Assembly: GCF_000423245.1 (NCBI RefSeq)
Contig: NZ_KE383993.1
Coordinates: forward strand, 62,001 to 126,000
Source of the DNA: Ligilactobacillus ceti DSM 22408
GTDB taxonomy: Bacteria; Bacillota; Bacilli; Lactobacillales; Lactobacillaceae
Length of the DNA: 64,000 nucleotides
Direction of reading: 5' to 3'
Shown here in pieces: positions 1-9,244 of this stretch. The translations under genes and the position numbers were made by a program. Numbering within the stretch: position 1 is the first letter of the stretch; the number at the start of each line of letters is the position of its first letter. The notes beneath the pieces were generated by a model, which saw nothing but the letters and a program-made list of their open reading frames with translations, had not been told where the DNA came from and ran no database searches.

Positions 1-2
1 AT

Positions 3-41
3 TTAGCAAGAGGATTAAAGGATTATATTACACATTCATAA
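3..41 (+). other. possible 3' end of an upstream gene
   Basis: One frame is open from the window edge and reads LARGLKDYITHS before a TAA at 39-41, with a second stop (TAG) directly after in the same frame. The composition looks like a protein C-terminus, and the cluster is clearly entered in mid-operon, so this may be the tail of an earlier capsule gene. A second frame is also open, to a TGA at 56-58, so the assignment is weak. No family can be named. Confidence 0.25.
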
Positions 42-109
42 TAGATAAAATATACTGAAAATATGGTATTATAAAGTGATAATGCAGATTGTTTTAAATG
101 GAGGCAAAT

Positions 110-2131
110 ATGAAATCTATAAAAAATAAAAAAAGGGGCTTAGAGCACTGGCAAGTGATTGCGATGTTGCTATTAGCGTATGATATTTTCGCAGTTAATA
201 TTTCGTATTTAATTGCGTTATGGTTAAGATTTGATTTTAGGATATCTTTAATACCAGCAACTTATGTTAATACATGGGAATTAATGGCACCATGGTACAC
301 AATCTTTGCCATACTTGTTTTTTATGGTTTAAGACTTTATAAGAGTATTTGGCGTTTTGCTAGTTATAGCGAATTGATGCGGATTGTATCGGCCACGTTA
401 ATTACGACAATTTTTTATGTCGGGGTTACTTTGGCACTAGGACAACGGATGCCAATTTCTTATTATGCAATCGGGATGATTGTTCAAGGTGGTTTAGTTT
501 TAGGAATTCGCTTCTCATATCGTTTCTATTTATTCGAGAAAAACAGACGTGGTGTTGAAGAGAAAAAACGCGTTATGTTAGTAGGTGCCGGCATTGCTGG
601 ACAAACTATTTTAAGAGAAATTCGTCAATCACATTTAGATAGTGAAGTTAGTTGTATTATTGATGATAACTCTAATAAATGGAATCGTTATATTGAAAAT
701 GTGCCAGTTGTTGGTGGTCGAGAAGATATTTTATTAAATGCTAAGAAGTATAATATCGATGAGATTTACATTGCAATGCCAAGCGCTAGTTTGGAAGATA
801 AACGAGATATTTTAAATATCTGTAAAGAAACTGGTTGTGAACTTAAAAACTTACCAGGGATTTATCAATTAGTGAATGGTGAAGTTAATGTTGCTGCGAT
901 GCAAAATGTTCGTATCGAAGATTTATTAGGTCGTGATCCGATTAAAGTCGATATGAGTGAAATTTTCCATTCGTTAGAAGATAAAGTTATTTTAGTTACA
1001 GGTGGTGGTGGTTCAATCGGGAGTGAGTTATCACGTCAGATTGCAAGTCATAATCCTAAACAATTAATTATCTTTGATATTTATGAAAATAACGCTTATG
1101 AAATTGAACAAGAATTAAAGAAAAAATATCCAAGTTTGAATTTAAAAGTCTTAATCGGTTCTGTGCGTGATGGTCGACGAATGAATCAAGTGTTCCATGA
1201 TTATCGACCAGATGTTGTTTATCATGCAGCCGCTCATAAACATGTACCTTTAATGGAAGGTAGTCCATGTGAAGCGATTAAGAATAATGCCATCGGGACA
1301 TATAAGACAGCTTATGCAGCTGCAGCGTATGGTTGTTCGAAATTTGTTTTGATTTCAACTGATAAAGCTGTTAACCCAACGAATATTATGGGTGCTTCAA
1401 AACGACTTTGTGAAATGGTTGTCCAAAGTTTCGATGCTATGATTAAAGATGGTAAAACAAAGCAATTACCAATTTTAGAAACACATGCAGATGCTGATGA
1501 AGTTTTAATTCCAGCTGATGCTAAAACAGAATTCGTGGCAGTTCGTTTCGGTAATGTTTTAGGTAGTAACGGTTCAGTTATTCCCCTTTTCAAAAAACAA
1601 ATTGAAGCAGGCGGACCATTAACAGTTACTCACCCAGATATTATTCGCTATTTCATGACCATTCCAGAAGCAGTTTCCTTAGTATTACAGGCAGGAACCT
1701 ATGCTCATGGTGGAGAAATTTTCGTTCTAGATATGGGTGCACCAGTTAAAATTGATACCTTAGCACGAAATCTAATTAAATTATCCGGTTTAAAACCAGA
1801 TGTAGATATTAAAATTGTTTATACAGGATTACGTCCTGGTGAAAAATTATTTGAAGAAAAATTAATGGCTGAAGAAGGCATGAAGAAAACTCCAAATGAT
1901 TTAATTCAAATTGGTAGTCCAATTCCATTTAACAATGAAGAGTTTTTAGCATCATTACATGGACTTTTAGAAATTAGTTATGCAAATGATGAAGCCGATA
2001 TTCGCGCTGCTGTAGCACAAATTGTGCCGACATATCATCCTGCCGGGGAACATGGTTCAGAGAATAAAGGTGCTATGTATCATAAATTACGTGAAATTAT
2101 GGAAGAAGATCAAACTGATTTAAAAGATTAA
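110..2131 (+). CDS. membrane NDP-sugar 4,6-dehydratase (CapD/PglF-type)
   Basis: 673-residue member of the long, membrane-anchored nucleotide-sugar dehydratase family, expected to turn UDP-GlcNAc into the 4-keto-6-deoxy sugar. About four membrane segments lie in residues 15-137. A CoA-binding-like Rossmann domain (VGAGIAGQ) comes near 155, and the catalytic SDR domain begins with VTGGGGSIGSE near 293. The TDKAVNPTN and MGASKR motifs carry the catalytic Thr-Asp-Lys typical of PglF-like enzymes. Start: an ATG at 98 overlaps the GGAGG at 100-104, so ATG 110 is the better choice. It is followed after 22 bases by an aminotransferase that could use its product. The family is clear. Product stereochemistry (gluco or galacto) cannot be read from sequence. 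Confidence 0.9.
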   Translation: MKSIKNKKRGLEHWQVIAMLLLAYDIFAVNISYLIALWLRFDFRISLIPATYVNTWELMAPWYTIFAILVFYGLRLYKSIWRFASYSELMRIVSATLITTIFYVGVTLALGQRMPISYYAIGMIVQGGLVLGIRFSYRFYLFEKNRRGVEEKKRVMLVGAGIAGQTILREIRQSHLDSEVSCIIDDNSNKWNRYIENVPVVGGREDILLNAKKYNIDEIYIAMPSASLEDKRDILNICKETGCELKNLPGIYQLVNGEVNVAAMQNVRIEDLLGRDPIKVDMSEIFHSLEDKVILVTGGGGSIGSELSRQIASHNPKQLIIFDIYENNAYEIEQELKKKYPSLNLKVLIGSVRDGRRMNQVFHDYRPDVVYHAAAHKHVPLMEGSPCEAIKNNAIGTYKTAYAAAAYGCSKFVLISTDKAVNPTNIMGASKRLCEMVVQSFDAMIKDGKTKQLPILETHADADEVLIPADAKTEFVAVRFGNVLGSNGSVIPLFKKQIEAGGPLTVTHPDIIRYFMTIPEAVSLVLQAGTYAHGGEIFVLDMGAPVKIDTLARNLIKLSGLKPDVDIKIVYTGLRPGEKLFEEKLMAEEGMKKTPNDLIQIGSPIPFNNEEFLASLHGLLEISYANDEADIRAAVAQIVPTYHPAGEHGSENKGAMYHKLREIMEEDQTDLKD

Positions 2132-2153
2132 GTAATAAAGAGAGGTAATAAAG

Positions 2154-3356
2154 ATGAAACAAATCCCATTTAGTCCTCCTGATGTAGGACAAAAAGAAAT
2201 CGATCAAGTTATTGAAGCATTACAAAGTGGTTGGATTACAACAGGACCTAAAACAAAAGAATTCGAACGTCAAATTGCAGATTTCTGCCATGTAGATAAA
2301 GCTGTTTGTTTAAATTCAGCGACAGCATGTTTAGAATCTATTTTACGTGTTTTAGGAGTAGGACCAGGGGATGAAGTTATTACTTCAGCCTACACATATA
2401 CAGCATCAGCAAGTCCAGTTTGTCATGTAGGTGCTAAATTAGTAATGGTTGATACACAACCAGATAGTTTAGAAATGGATTATGATCAATTAGCTGCAGC
2501 TATTACACAAAAAACAAAAGTTATTATTCCTGTTGATTTAGGTGGTGTAATGTGTGATTACGATAAACTTTTTGAAATTGTGGAAAGTAAAAAAGATTTA
2601 TTCCACCCAACAAATGAAATTCAAAAAGCTTTAGGCCGGATTGCAGTTGTTGCAGATGCTGCTCATGGTTTTGGTGCTCAACGTAAAGGTGAAAAATGTG
2701 GATCAGTTGCTGATTTTACTAGTTTCTCTTTCCATGCTGTTAAGAATTTAACAACTGCTGAAGGTGGCGCCTTAACATGGAAGAATATTCCAGGGATTGA
2801 TAATGAGGATCTTTATAAGGAATTCATGTTGTTATCATTACATGGTCAATCAAAGGATGCCTTGGCTAAAACTAAATTAGGTGCTTGGGAATATGATATT
2901 GTCTCACCTGCTTACAAATGTAATATGACTGATATTATGGCTGGAATTGGTTTGGCACAAATGGAACGCTATCCAACATTGTTGGCGCGTCGTCAAGAAA
3001 TTATCAAAAAATATGATGAAGCATTACGTCCTTTAGGTGTACAAACATTGCCACATTATACAGATGAAAATCAATCAAGTGGACATTTATATATTACGAG
3101 AATTCCTGGTATTACAGAAGAACAAAGAAATGAAATTATTATTAAAATGGCTGAACGTGGTATTGCCACAAATGTTCACTATAAGCCATTACCAATGATG
3201 ACTGCATACAAAAATTTAGGCTTTGATATTAATAATTATCCAAATGCTTATCGAATGTATGCTAATGAAATTACATTGCCATTGCATACAAAATTAAGCG
3301 ATGAAGATGTACAATATGTCATTGATAATTTAGTGGAGATTTTAAAATGTTATTAA
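2154..3356 (+). CDS. DegT/DnrJ/EryC1/StrS sugar aminotransferase
   Basis: 400-residue PLP-dependent aminotransferase of the DegT family, which adds an amino group to a keto-sugar nucleotide. The PLP lysine lies in [14 protein letters not shown] (about residue 198), with the cofactor-contacting aspartate in [10 protein letters not shown] about 30 residues earlier. The N-terminal [17 protein letters not shown] and the GWITTGP segment are also family-typical. Because the preceding gene makes a 4-keto-6-deoxy sugar, the likely product is a UDP-4-amino-4,6-dideoxy-N-acetylhexosamine (AATGal or bacillosamine precursor). The SD is GAGAGG at 2140-2145. The 3' end overlaps the next gene by 10 bases, which fits translational coupling. 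Confidence 0.88.
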   Translation: MKQIPFSPPDVGQKEIDQVIEALQSGWITTGPKTKEFERQIADFCHVDKAVCLNSATACLESILRVLGVGPGDEVITSAYTYTASASPVCHVGAKLVMVDTQPDSLEMDYDQLAAAITQKTKVIIPVDLGGVMCDYDKLFEIVESKKDLFHPTNEIQKALGRIAVVADAAHGFGAQRKGEKCGSVADFTSFSFHAVKNLTTAEGGALTWKNIPGIDNEDLYKEFMLLSLHGQSKDALAKTKLGAWEYDIVSPAYKCNMTDIMAGIGLAQMERYPTLLARRQEIIKKYDEALRPLGVQTLPHYTDENQSSGHLYITRIPGITEEQRNEIIIKMAERGIATNVHYKPLPMMTAYKNLGFDINNYPNAYRMYANEITLPLHTKLSDEDVQYVIDNLVEILKCY

Positions 3357-4033
3357 AAAAGTGGGATGATTTGCCTGCTAAGATGAAAACTCCTGAAGTT
3401 AAAAAGTATTATGATGAATTATCAAAAAAGAAGTTTAGTTTAGTTATGAAACGTTTTTTTGATATTATTTTAGCTACAATACTATTAATTTTATTATCAC
3501 CAATTATGTTGGTGATGATGATTTTGATTAAAACTGGTTCTGAGGGACCAGTTTTTTATCGTCAGGAAAGAGTTACAACTTATGGCAAAAAATTTAAAAT
3601 TCATAAATTTAGAACAATGGTAGTGAATGCTGATCAAATTGGTTCGCAAGTTACAGTCGGTCGTGATCCACGAATTACTAAAGTGGGGCATTTTTTACGG
3701 AAATATCGTTTAGATGAGTTTCCGCAAGTGATTGATGTATTGCAAGGAACGATGACTTTTGTAGGTACAAGACCAGAAGTTCAATTATATGTTGATGCAT
3801 ACACTCCAGCAATGATGGCGACATTATTATTACCAGCTGGAATTACATCAGAAGCAAGTATTAAATATAAAGATGAAGCTAAATTATTAGCTGATGCAGC
3901 TGATGTTGATCAAGTGTATATTGAAAAAGTTCTACCAGGTAAGATGCAATATAATTTGACGGCATTAGAAGAGTTTAGTGTTTGGAATGATTTTAAAACA
4001 ATGATTAATACGGCAATCGGTGTTCTAAAATAA
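3347..4033 (+). CDS. initiating phosphoglycosyl transferase (PglC/WcfS-like bacterial sugar transferase)
   Basis: 228-residue bacterial sugar transferase that moves a sugar-1-phosphate from a UDP-sugar to undecaprenyl phosphate at the cytoplasmic membrane and so starts repeat-unit assembly. It shows one N-terminal hydrophobic membrane helix (residues 26-62), the [10 protein letters not shown] motif, KIHKFRTM, and the C-terminal [11 protein letters not shown] and FVGTRPEV motifs. It is the short monotopic form without the extra membrane domain of WbaP-type enzymes. It overlaps the aminotransferase gene by 10 bases. The order dehydratase, aminotransferase, transferase matches known loci in which the first sugar is a 4-amino-6-deoxy sugar. 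Substrate identity is inference from context. Confidence 0.9.
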   Translation: MLLKKWDDLPAKMKTPEVKKYYDELSKKKFSLVMKRFFDIILATILLILLSPIMLVMMILIKTGSEGPVFYRQERVTTYGKKFKIHKFRTMVVNADQIGSQVTVGRDPRITKVGHFLRKYRLDEFPQVIDVLQGTMTFVGTRPEVQLYVDAYTPAMMATLLLPAGITSEASIKYKDEAKLLADAADVDQVYIEKVLPGKMQYNLTALEEFSVWNDFKTMINTAIGVLK

Positions 4034-4056
4034 TAATGAGAAAGGAGTAAATTACA

Positions 4057-4806
4057 ATGATTAAAGATTTGGTTTCTGTGATAATGCCAACTTATAATAG
4101 TGGTAAATATATTAAAGAAACAATTGAAAGTGTAAAACAACAAACTTATACAAATTGGGAAATTATTATTGTTGATGACAAATCTACAGATAATACAAAA
4201 GAAATTATTAAAAATTATGTAGATGGCATAAAAATTAAGTATTATTGTTTATCAGAGAACTCAGGAGCAGCTGTAGCCAGGACTAAAGCGATGGATTTAG
4301 CAGAAGGTGAATATATGGCATTTTTAGATAGTGATGATTTATGGGAACCTGATAAATTAGAAAAACAATTGCAATTTATGCATGAAAATGATGTAGCTTT
4401 TTCTGCTACGGGATATGAACAAGTTGATGAATTTGGTGACAGATTAGATAAAAAAATACTTCCACCTATCAAAACTGATTACAATAGAATGTTATTAGAT
4501 TGTCCTGTAGGGAATTCTGCGGTTATGTATAACGTGGCAAAAATGGGGAAATTTAAAGTACCTAATATACGAAAACGAAATGATGATGCGTTATGGTTAC
4601 AAATGTTGAAAAAAGAGTCATATATATATGGAATGGACGATGTTTTAATGCAATACAGAGTTCGTGATAATTCTATATCTAGTAATAAATTTAAAGTTAT
4701 AAAATATCACTGGATATTGTATCGGGATATTGAACATTTAAGTATTATGAAATCACTATACCATATAGGATATTGGATTTTTATTAAATTATTTAAAATC
4801 AAATAA
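4057..4806 (+). CDS. GT2-family glycosyltransferase
   Basis: 249-residue GT-A fold glycosyltransferase that extends the lipid-linked repeat unit on the cytoplasmic side. The N-terminus VSVIMPTYNSGKYI and the IVDDKSTDNT nucleotide-binding motif are typical, and FLDSDDLW near residue 91 holds the metal-binding DxD. SD GAAAGGAG lies before ATG 4057. This gene begins a stretch with a lower GC feel and heavy use of ATA and AGA codons compared with the three genes before it. Sugar specificity cannot be predicted. Confidence 0.88.
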   Translation: MIKDLVSVIMPTYNSGKYIKETIESVKQQTYTNWEIIIVDDKSTDNTKEIIKNYVDGIKIKYYCLSENSGAAVARTKAMDLAEGEYMAFLDSDDLWEPDKLEKQLQFMHENDVAFSATGYEQVDEFGDRLDKKILPPIKTDYNRMLLDCPVGNSAVMYNVAKMGKFKVPNIRKRNDDALWLQMLKKESYIYGMDDVLMQYRVRDNSISSNKFKVIKYHWILYRDIEHLSIMKSLYHIGYWIFIKLFKIK

Positions 4807-4831
4807 AAATTTTTAAGGAATTAAAATTAAT

Positions 4832-5869
4832 ATGGAAAAAATAGGAATAATTGGTCATTTTGGTAAAAATAAAAATTTATTAAATGGTCAAACAATTAAA
4901 ACAAAAATTATTAGTGAAGGTTTAGTAAAAAGGTATGGTCGAGAAAATATTAGTTATCTGGATACATACAATTCTAAAAAAGAATTTATAATCAAAATAA
5001 TAATGTTGATTAGGTTAATGCGTAAATGTGAAAATATTATTATGTTGCCAGCTCATAATGGATTAAGAATCTTTGCACCTTTAATGGTACTAATTAATAA
5101 ATTTTATAAAAGAAATTTATATTATATTGTAATAGGAGGGTGGTTACCTTCCTTTTTGGAAAAGAGACCTAAATTAAAGAAAGATTTAAAAGAATTTACA
5201 ACTATTTATGTAGAAACTAAAATTATGGCAGCAAATTTAAAAGAACAAGGTTTTAAAAATATTGATATTCTACCTAATTGTAAAGAATTAAAACATGTAA
5301 AGGGAAATGAAATTCAATATTATGAAAAAGCACCGTATAAATTATGTACTTTTTCACGAGTTATGCAGGAAAAAGGTATTGAAGATGCCATAAATGTAAT
5401 TATAAATATCAATGAAAAAAATAATAAAATCATTTATACATTAGATATTTATGGGCAAGTTGATGTACAACAGCAACAATGGTTTGATGATTTAATGAAT
5501 GAAGTTCCTGATTATATACAATATAAAGGGATGATACCATTTGATCAGTCAACTCAGATTATAAAGAAATATTTTGCATTATTATTTCCTACTAAATTTT
5601 ATACAGAAGGAATTCCAGGGACTATTATAGATGCTTATTCAGCAGGGATACCTGTAATTGCATCTAGATGGGAAAGTTATGAAGATGTTATTGATGAAAA
5701 TATTACTGGTATAGGATATACCATGAACGATTTAAATGATTTTCAAAAAAAATTAGAAATGATTATGAATAAACCAGAATTGATTAATAACTTAAGAAAA
5801 AATGCTTTAAAAAAAGCTAAAAACTATGATATTACACATGTAGTTGATAATAAATTAAATCATTTTTAA
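4832..5869 (+). CDS. GT4-family glycosyltransferase
   Basis: 345-residue protein with the C-terminal GT-B domain of GT4 enzymes. The stretch FPTKFYTEGIPGTIIDAYSA carries the E-x7-E-like donor-binding region, followed by GIPVIASRWESYEDVI. The N-terminal half is poorly conserved, as usual for the acceptor domain. It lies between two other glycosyltransferases with only short gaps, so it is almost certainly cotranscribed. The SD is AAGGAATT before ATG 4832. Donor and acceptor are unknown. Confidence 0.82.
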   Translation: MEKIGIIGHFGKNKNLLNGQTIKTKIISEGLVKRYGRENISYLDTYNSKKEFIIKIIMLIRLMRKCENIIMLPAHNGLRIFAPLMVLINKFYKRNLYYIVIGGWLPSFLEKRPKLKKDLKEFTTIYVETKIMAANLKEQGFKNIDILPNCKELKHVKGNEIQYYEKAPYKLCTFSRVMQEKGIEDAINVIININEKNNKIIYTLDIYGQVDVQQQQWFDDLMNEVPDYIQYKGMIPFDQSTQIIKKYFALLFPTKFYTEGIPGTIIDAYSAGIPVIASRWESYEDVIDENITGIGYTMNDLNDFQKKLEMIMNKPELINNLRKNALKKAKNYDITHVVDNKLNHF

Positions 5870-5888
5870 AACGGAGATGAAAAAACAT

Positions 5889-6992
5889 ATGAAGAGAATA
5901 TTATGTTTGGTATCTAGTATGAATACTGGTGGAGCAGAAACATTTTTAATGAAGGTGTATAGAGAATTAGATAAAACAAAATATCAAATGGATTTTTGTG
6001 TAAATACTTCTGACAATTTTTATGAAAATGAAATTAAACAATTAGGTGGTAAGATTTTTGTAGTCCCTATGAAGTCTAAACATCCTATAAAGTCATTTTT
6101 AACATTAAAAAAAATAGTAAGAACAGAAAAATATAATTATGTAATGCGAGTTAATGAACATTCTTTGGCTACATTAGATTTAATGGCTGCTAAATTAGGC
6201 GGTGCTAATAATTTAATTATGAGATCGAGCAACGCTTCATCGGGGAATAAACTATCTGTATTTTTGCATAAAGTATTTAAATTTATGCCTAACAAGATAC
6301 CTAATATTAAATTAGCGCCATCTATAAAAGCTGCAGAATATACTTTTGGTAAAGGAACTGTTGAAAATGAAGAAACAAAAATCTTGCACAATGGTTTGGA
6401 TATTAAAATGTATACATTTAACGAAGCTGTTCGACACCAGTTACGACAAGATATGAATATAGATGATAAGTTTGTAATTGGACATGTAGGAAGATTTTCA
6501 GAACAAAAAAATCATAAATTTTTAATAAATGTATTTTATGAAATACACAAAAAAAATTCTAATGCTATATTATTATTAATTGGCAAGGGTGAATTGGAAA
6601 CAGATATAAAAAAACAAGTTGAAACATTGGGATTAACAGATGCAGTGCGCTTTTTAGGAATACAAAGTAATGTTAATGAATTATTAAATGTTATGGATGT
6701 ATTTTTATTTCCATCTTTTTTTGAAGGTATGCCAAATACGGTTATTGAAGCACAAACTAATGGTTTACCGTGTGTTATTTCTTCAGAAATAACACAAGAA
6801 GTAGAAGTTACAGATTTAGTTATACGTAAATCTTTAGGGAATCCACAAGAGTGGGCGGATTTAATCATTAGTTTATATAATGAACGAAAAAATATAGATA
6901 GAACTATATACAGTAATAAAATGAAACAAAAAGGTTACGATATTAAAGATTGTGTAAATAATTTTGAAAAGTGGGTATTTAAGAGAGGGTAA
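5889..6992 (+). CDS. GT4-family glycosyltransferase
   Basis: 367-residue GT-B enzyme. The N-terminus has the SMNTGGAETFLMKVY motif common in capsule GT4 enzymes. The C-terminal domain has IGHVGRFSEQKNHKFLI and the donor-site motif PSFFEGMPNTVIEAQTNGLP. An in-frame ATG at 5877 lies inside the GGAGATGA ribosome-binding sequence, so ATG 5889 is preferred. It resembles the glycosyltransferase at 8115 in layout (GGAET near the start, the same VGRFSE..NHKF block), which suggests they are distant paralogues within the cluster. Specificity is unknown. Confidence 0.87.
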   Translation: MKRILCLVSSMNTGGAETFLMKVYRELDKTKYQMDFCVNTSDNFYENEIKQLGGKIFVVPMKSKHPIKSFLTLKKIVRTEKYNYVMRVNEHSLATLDLMAAKLGGANNLIMRSSNASSGNKLSVFLHKVFKFMPNKIPNIKLAPSIKAAEYTFGKGTVENEETKILHNGLDIKMYTFNEAVRHQLRQDMNIDDKFVIGHVGRFSEQKNHKFLINVFYEIHKKNSNAILLLIGKGELETDIKKQVETLGLTDAVRFLGIQSNVNELLNVMDVFLFPSFFEGMPNTVIEAQTNGLPCVISSEITQEVEVTDLVIRKSLGNPQEWADLIISLYNERKNIDRTIYSNKMKQKGYDIKDCVNNFEKWVFKRG

Positions 6993-6995
6993 TTT

Positions 6996-8093
6996 ATGTC
7001 GATATATATATATAACATTTTAAGTGTGTTTGTATATAAATTTTTTATAAAAAGCAAAAAAATATATATAACTATCGTATCAATGCAATTATTTTTAATA
7101 TTAGCATTAAGAGATGTGACTGTAGGGTATGATTTAGATAATTATATTGCAGGGTATAATTATATTAACACTTTAAATTTTCGAGAAATGTTAGCGACTT
7201 TAAAGCTAGGACATGCTAATTTAATATATCCATTTAAATATGAAAGTGGTTATGTAGTATTTAATTGGATTGTAGGACATTTAGGATTTGATTTTCATAG
7301 TTTTTTGATAATTGTAGCCGGTATATGCATAACATCTATTACAATATTTATATATAAATATTCAGATAACGTTATGTTAAGTTATATAATTTATCTGGGA
7401 ATTGGTGGATATATATATTGTTTTAGTATTTTAAGACAAAGCTTAGCGTTAGCGATAGTGTTGTTATCTGTAACGTATATTTTAGATGAAAAATATTATA
7501 GAGCCATGATGTTTATAATATTAGCTGTTACGTTTCATATTACTGCTATACTATTTATCCCATTATTAATATTAAGAAAATTTAAAATAACAAATAAATT
7601 ATATAGAATTTATTTGTATGTTGTGGTATTGATTTTTTTAAGTAGTTATCAATTATATTCTAGAGTGATCTTACCATTTTTAAATAGCATTGGTGATCAA
7701 AGGTATACGCATTTAAATTTCCAAATCAATAATATGATGATAGTGTTATTATTTTTAAGTGGTATTATATATTTTTTTGTGAAAGATAAATTTTATAATA
7801 ATACCAAAAATAATTTTATGTTAGCAGCATTTAGTATGGCTACATTATATGAAATTTTTGGATTATATAATGACGGGTTAGCTAGAGGTATTATTTATTA
7901 TATGATTTTTAGTATTATTGTTATACCGAATACGATAGAAGAATATTTGTATAGAAGTTATAAATTAGGATATGATGCTAAAAATATTGGATTGCAAAAG
8001 AAAATTATATATTTTGTTATTTTAATAATAATGTTAGGGTTGATGTATATTAGTATGAAATATACACCAATGAATCCATATAAAATATATTAA
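6996..8093 (+). CDS. EpsG/Wzy-like polysaccharide polymerase
   Basis: 365-residue integral membrane protein with roughly ten hydrophobic segments. The RDVTVGYDLDNY motif after the first helices and FSILRQSLALAIVLLS in the middle are hallmarks of the EpsG family, whose members polymerise repeat units outside the membrane. It sits 3 bases after a glycosyltransferase and is followed by another and then a flippase, the expected setting for a Wzx/Wzy system. SD AGAGGG before ATG 6996. It is very AT-rich, as polymerase genes in capsule loci often are. Confidence 0.8.
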   Translation: MSIYIYNILSVFVYKFFIKSKKIYITIVSMQLFLILALRDVTVGYDLDNYIAGYNYINTLNFREMLATLKLGHANLIYPFKYESGYVVFNWIVGHLGFDFHSFLIIVAGICITSITIFIYKYSDNVMLSYIIYLGIGGYIYCFSILRQSLALAIVLLSVTYILDEKYYRAMMFIILAVTFHITAILFIPLLILRKFKITNKLYRIYLYVVVLIFLSSYQLYSRVILPFLNSIGDQRYTHLNFQINNMMIVLLFLSGIIYFFVKDKFYNNTKNNFMLAAFSMATLYEIFGLYNDGLARGIIYYMIFSIIVIPNTIEEYLYRSYKLGYDAKNIGLQKKIIYFVILIIMLGLMYISMKYTPMNPYKIY

Positions 8094-8114
8094 CGAAAAT
8101 AGTAGGTAAAAAAG

Positions 8115-9242
8115 ATGATAAAAATAGTACAATTTATACACGGTTTTAACATGGGAGGGGCTGAGACTTTAGTTAAAGAATATGCTTTGAAAATTGATAA
8201 AAATCAATTTGATTTAACTATTGTATGCTTAGATAATATGCATTCACCCTGGGATGAAATGTTGAAAAAAAACGGTATTAAAGTTATTTATATTTCAGAT
8301 TATCAAAAACGATATACTAAAAAAGATATATTATCTAGAGCATATAATAAAATACAAAGATATTATTTGGTTAAGAAAATATTACGTCAACTATCACCAG
8401 ACGTCTTGCATTATCATTTAAGTTTAAGTGATTATGTACTGTATGCTAAACTGCGGAAAAATACTAATATATTTTATACTCAGCATTTTCAATTTGAAAA
8501 TATTAGTCAAAAAAATAAAAATTATTTAAAAAAGGTAATTGCACGATATCCTGTTACTATAATTGCATTAGATAACGAAATGAAGCAAGAATTAATTACA
8601 GAGTTAAATTATACTAATGTTGTAGTTTTAAACAACGGGATAGATATTGCAAAATTTCAGTGTGTTAAAAATCGAGACTTAGTTCGTAAAGAATTAGGTA
8701 TTCCAGCAGATGCTTTTGTAGTTGGACATGTTGGTAGATTTAGTGAAGTTAAAAATCATAAATTTATTATAGAAATATTTGAAAAATTAGTTGAAATTAA
8801 TCCGAATGCATTTTTATTATTAGTGGGTGCTGGAGAAAAAGAGTATGAAATCAAAAATATGCTCGAAACAAAAAAATTAGATAGTAAAAGTATGATGTTA
8901 ACCAATAGAACCGATATTCCAGATTTATTAAATATAGTAGATAAAATAATTTTCCCGTCTATTAGTGAAGGGATCAGCGTTGCTTTAATAGAAATGCAAA
9001 TAGCAGGTAAAATTTGTATTATTTCCGATACAATTCCTAAAGAAACAGCAATTTCTAATTTATTATATCCATTGAGTTTAGAAAAAGATGCAAAGTATTG
9101 GGCTAATGTGGTTAATAATTATATTGTTAATGATGTGATATATACAGATTTAGAAGCATGGGATATGGTATCGATTGTTGAAAAATTAGAAAAAATGTAT
9201 ATACAAGCAATTGAAAATACAAAAGCAAGGGAAAGAAACTAA
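8115..9242 (+). CDS. GT4-family glycosyltransferase
   Basis: 375-residue GT-B glycosyltransferase. Visible motifs are FIHGFNMGGAETLVKEYA at the N-terminus, LNNGIDIAKF, VGHVGRFSEVKNHKFIIEIF and the C-terminal SEGISVALIEMQIAGK donor-binding region. The SD is AGTAGGT upstream of ATG 8115. It ends 2 bases before the flippase gene, so the two are probably translationally coupled. The substrate is not predictable. Confidence 0.86.
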   Translation: MIKIVQFIHGFNMGGAETLVKEYALKIDKNQFDLTIVCLDNMHSPWDEMLKKNGIKVIYISDYQKRYTKKDILSRAYNKIQRYYLVKKILRQLSPDVLHYHLSLSDYVLYAKLRKNTNIFYTQHFQFENISQKNKNYLKKVIARYPVTIIALDNEMKQELITELNYTNVVVLNNGIDIAKFQCVKNRDLVRKELGIPADAFVVGHVGRFSEVKNHKFIIEIFEKLVEINPNAFLLLVGAGEKEYEIKNMLETKKLDSKSMMLTNRTDIPDLLNIVDKIIFPSISEGISVALIEMQIAGKICIISDTIPKETAISNLLYPLSLEKDAKYWANVVNNYIVNDVIYTDLEAWDMVSIVEKLEKMYIQAIENTKARERN

Positions 9243-9244
9243 TA

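Noticed and set aside
1312-1593. Antisense open frame inside the dehydratase gene
   Set aside because: It mirrors the codon pattern of the plus-strand gene and has no ribosome-binding site; the same holds for other antisense frames in rplK, rplJ, rplL, dnaX and pepV.
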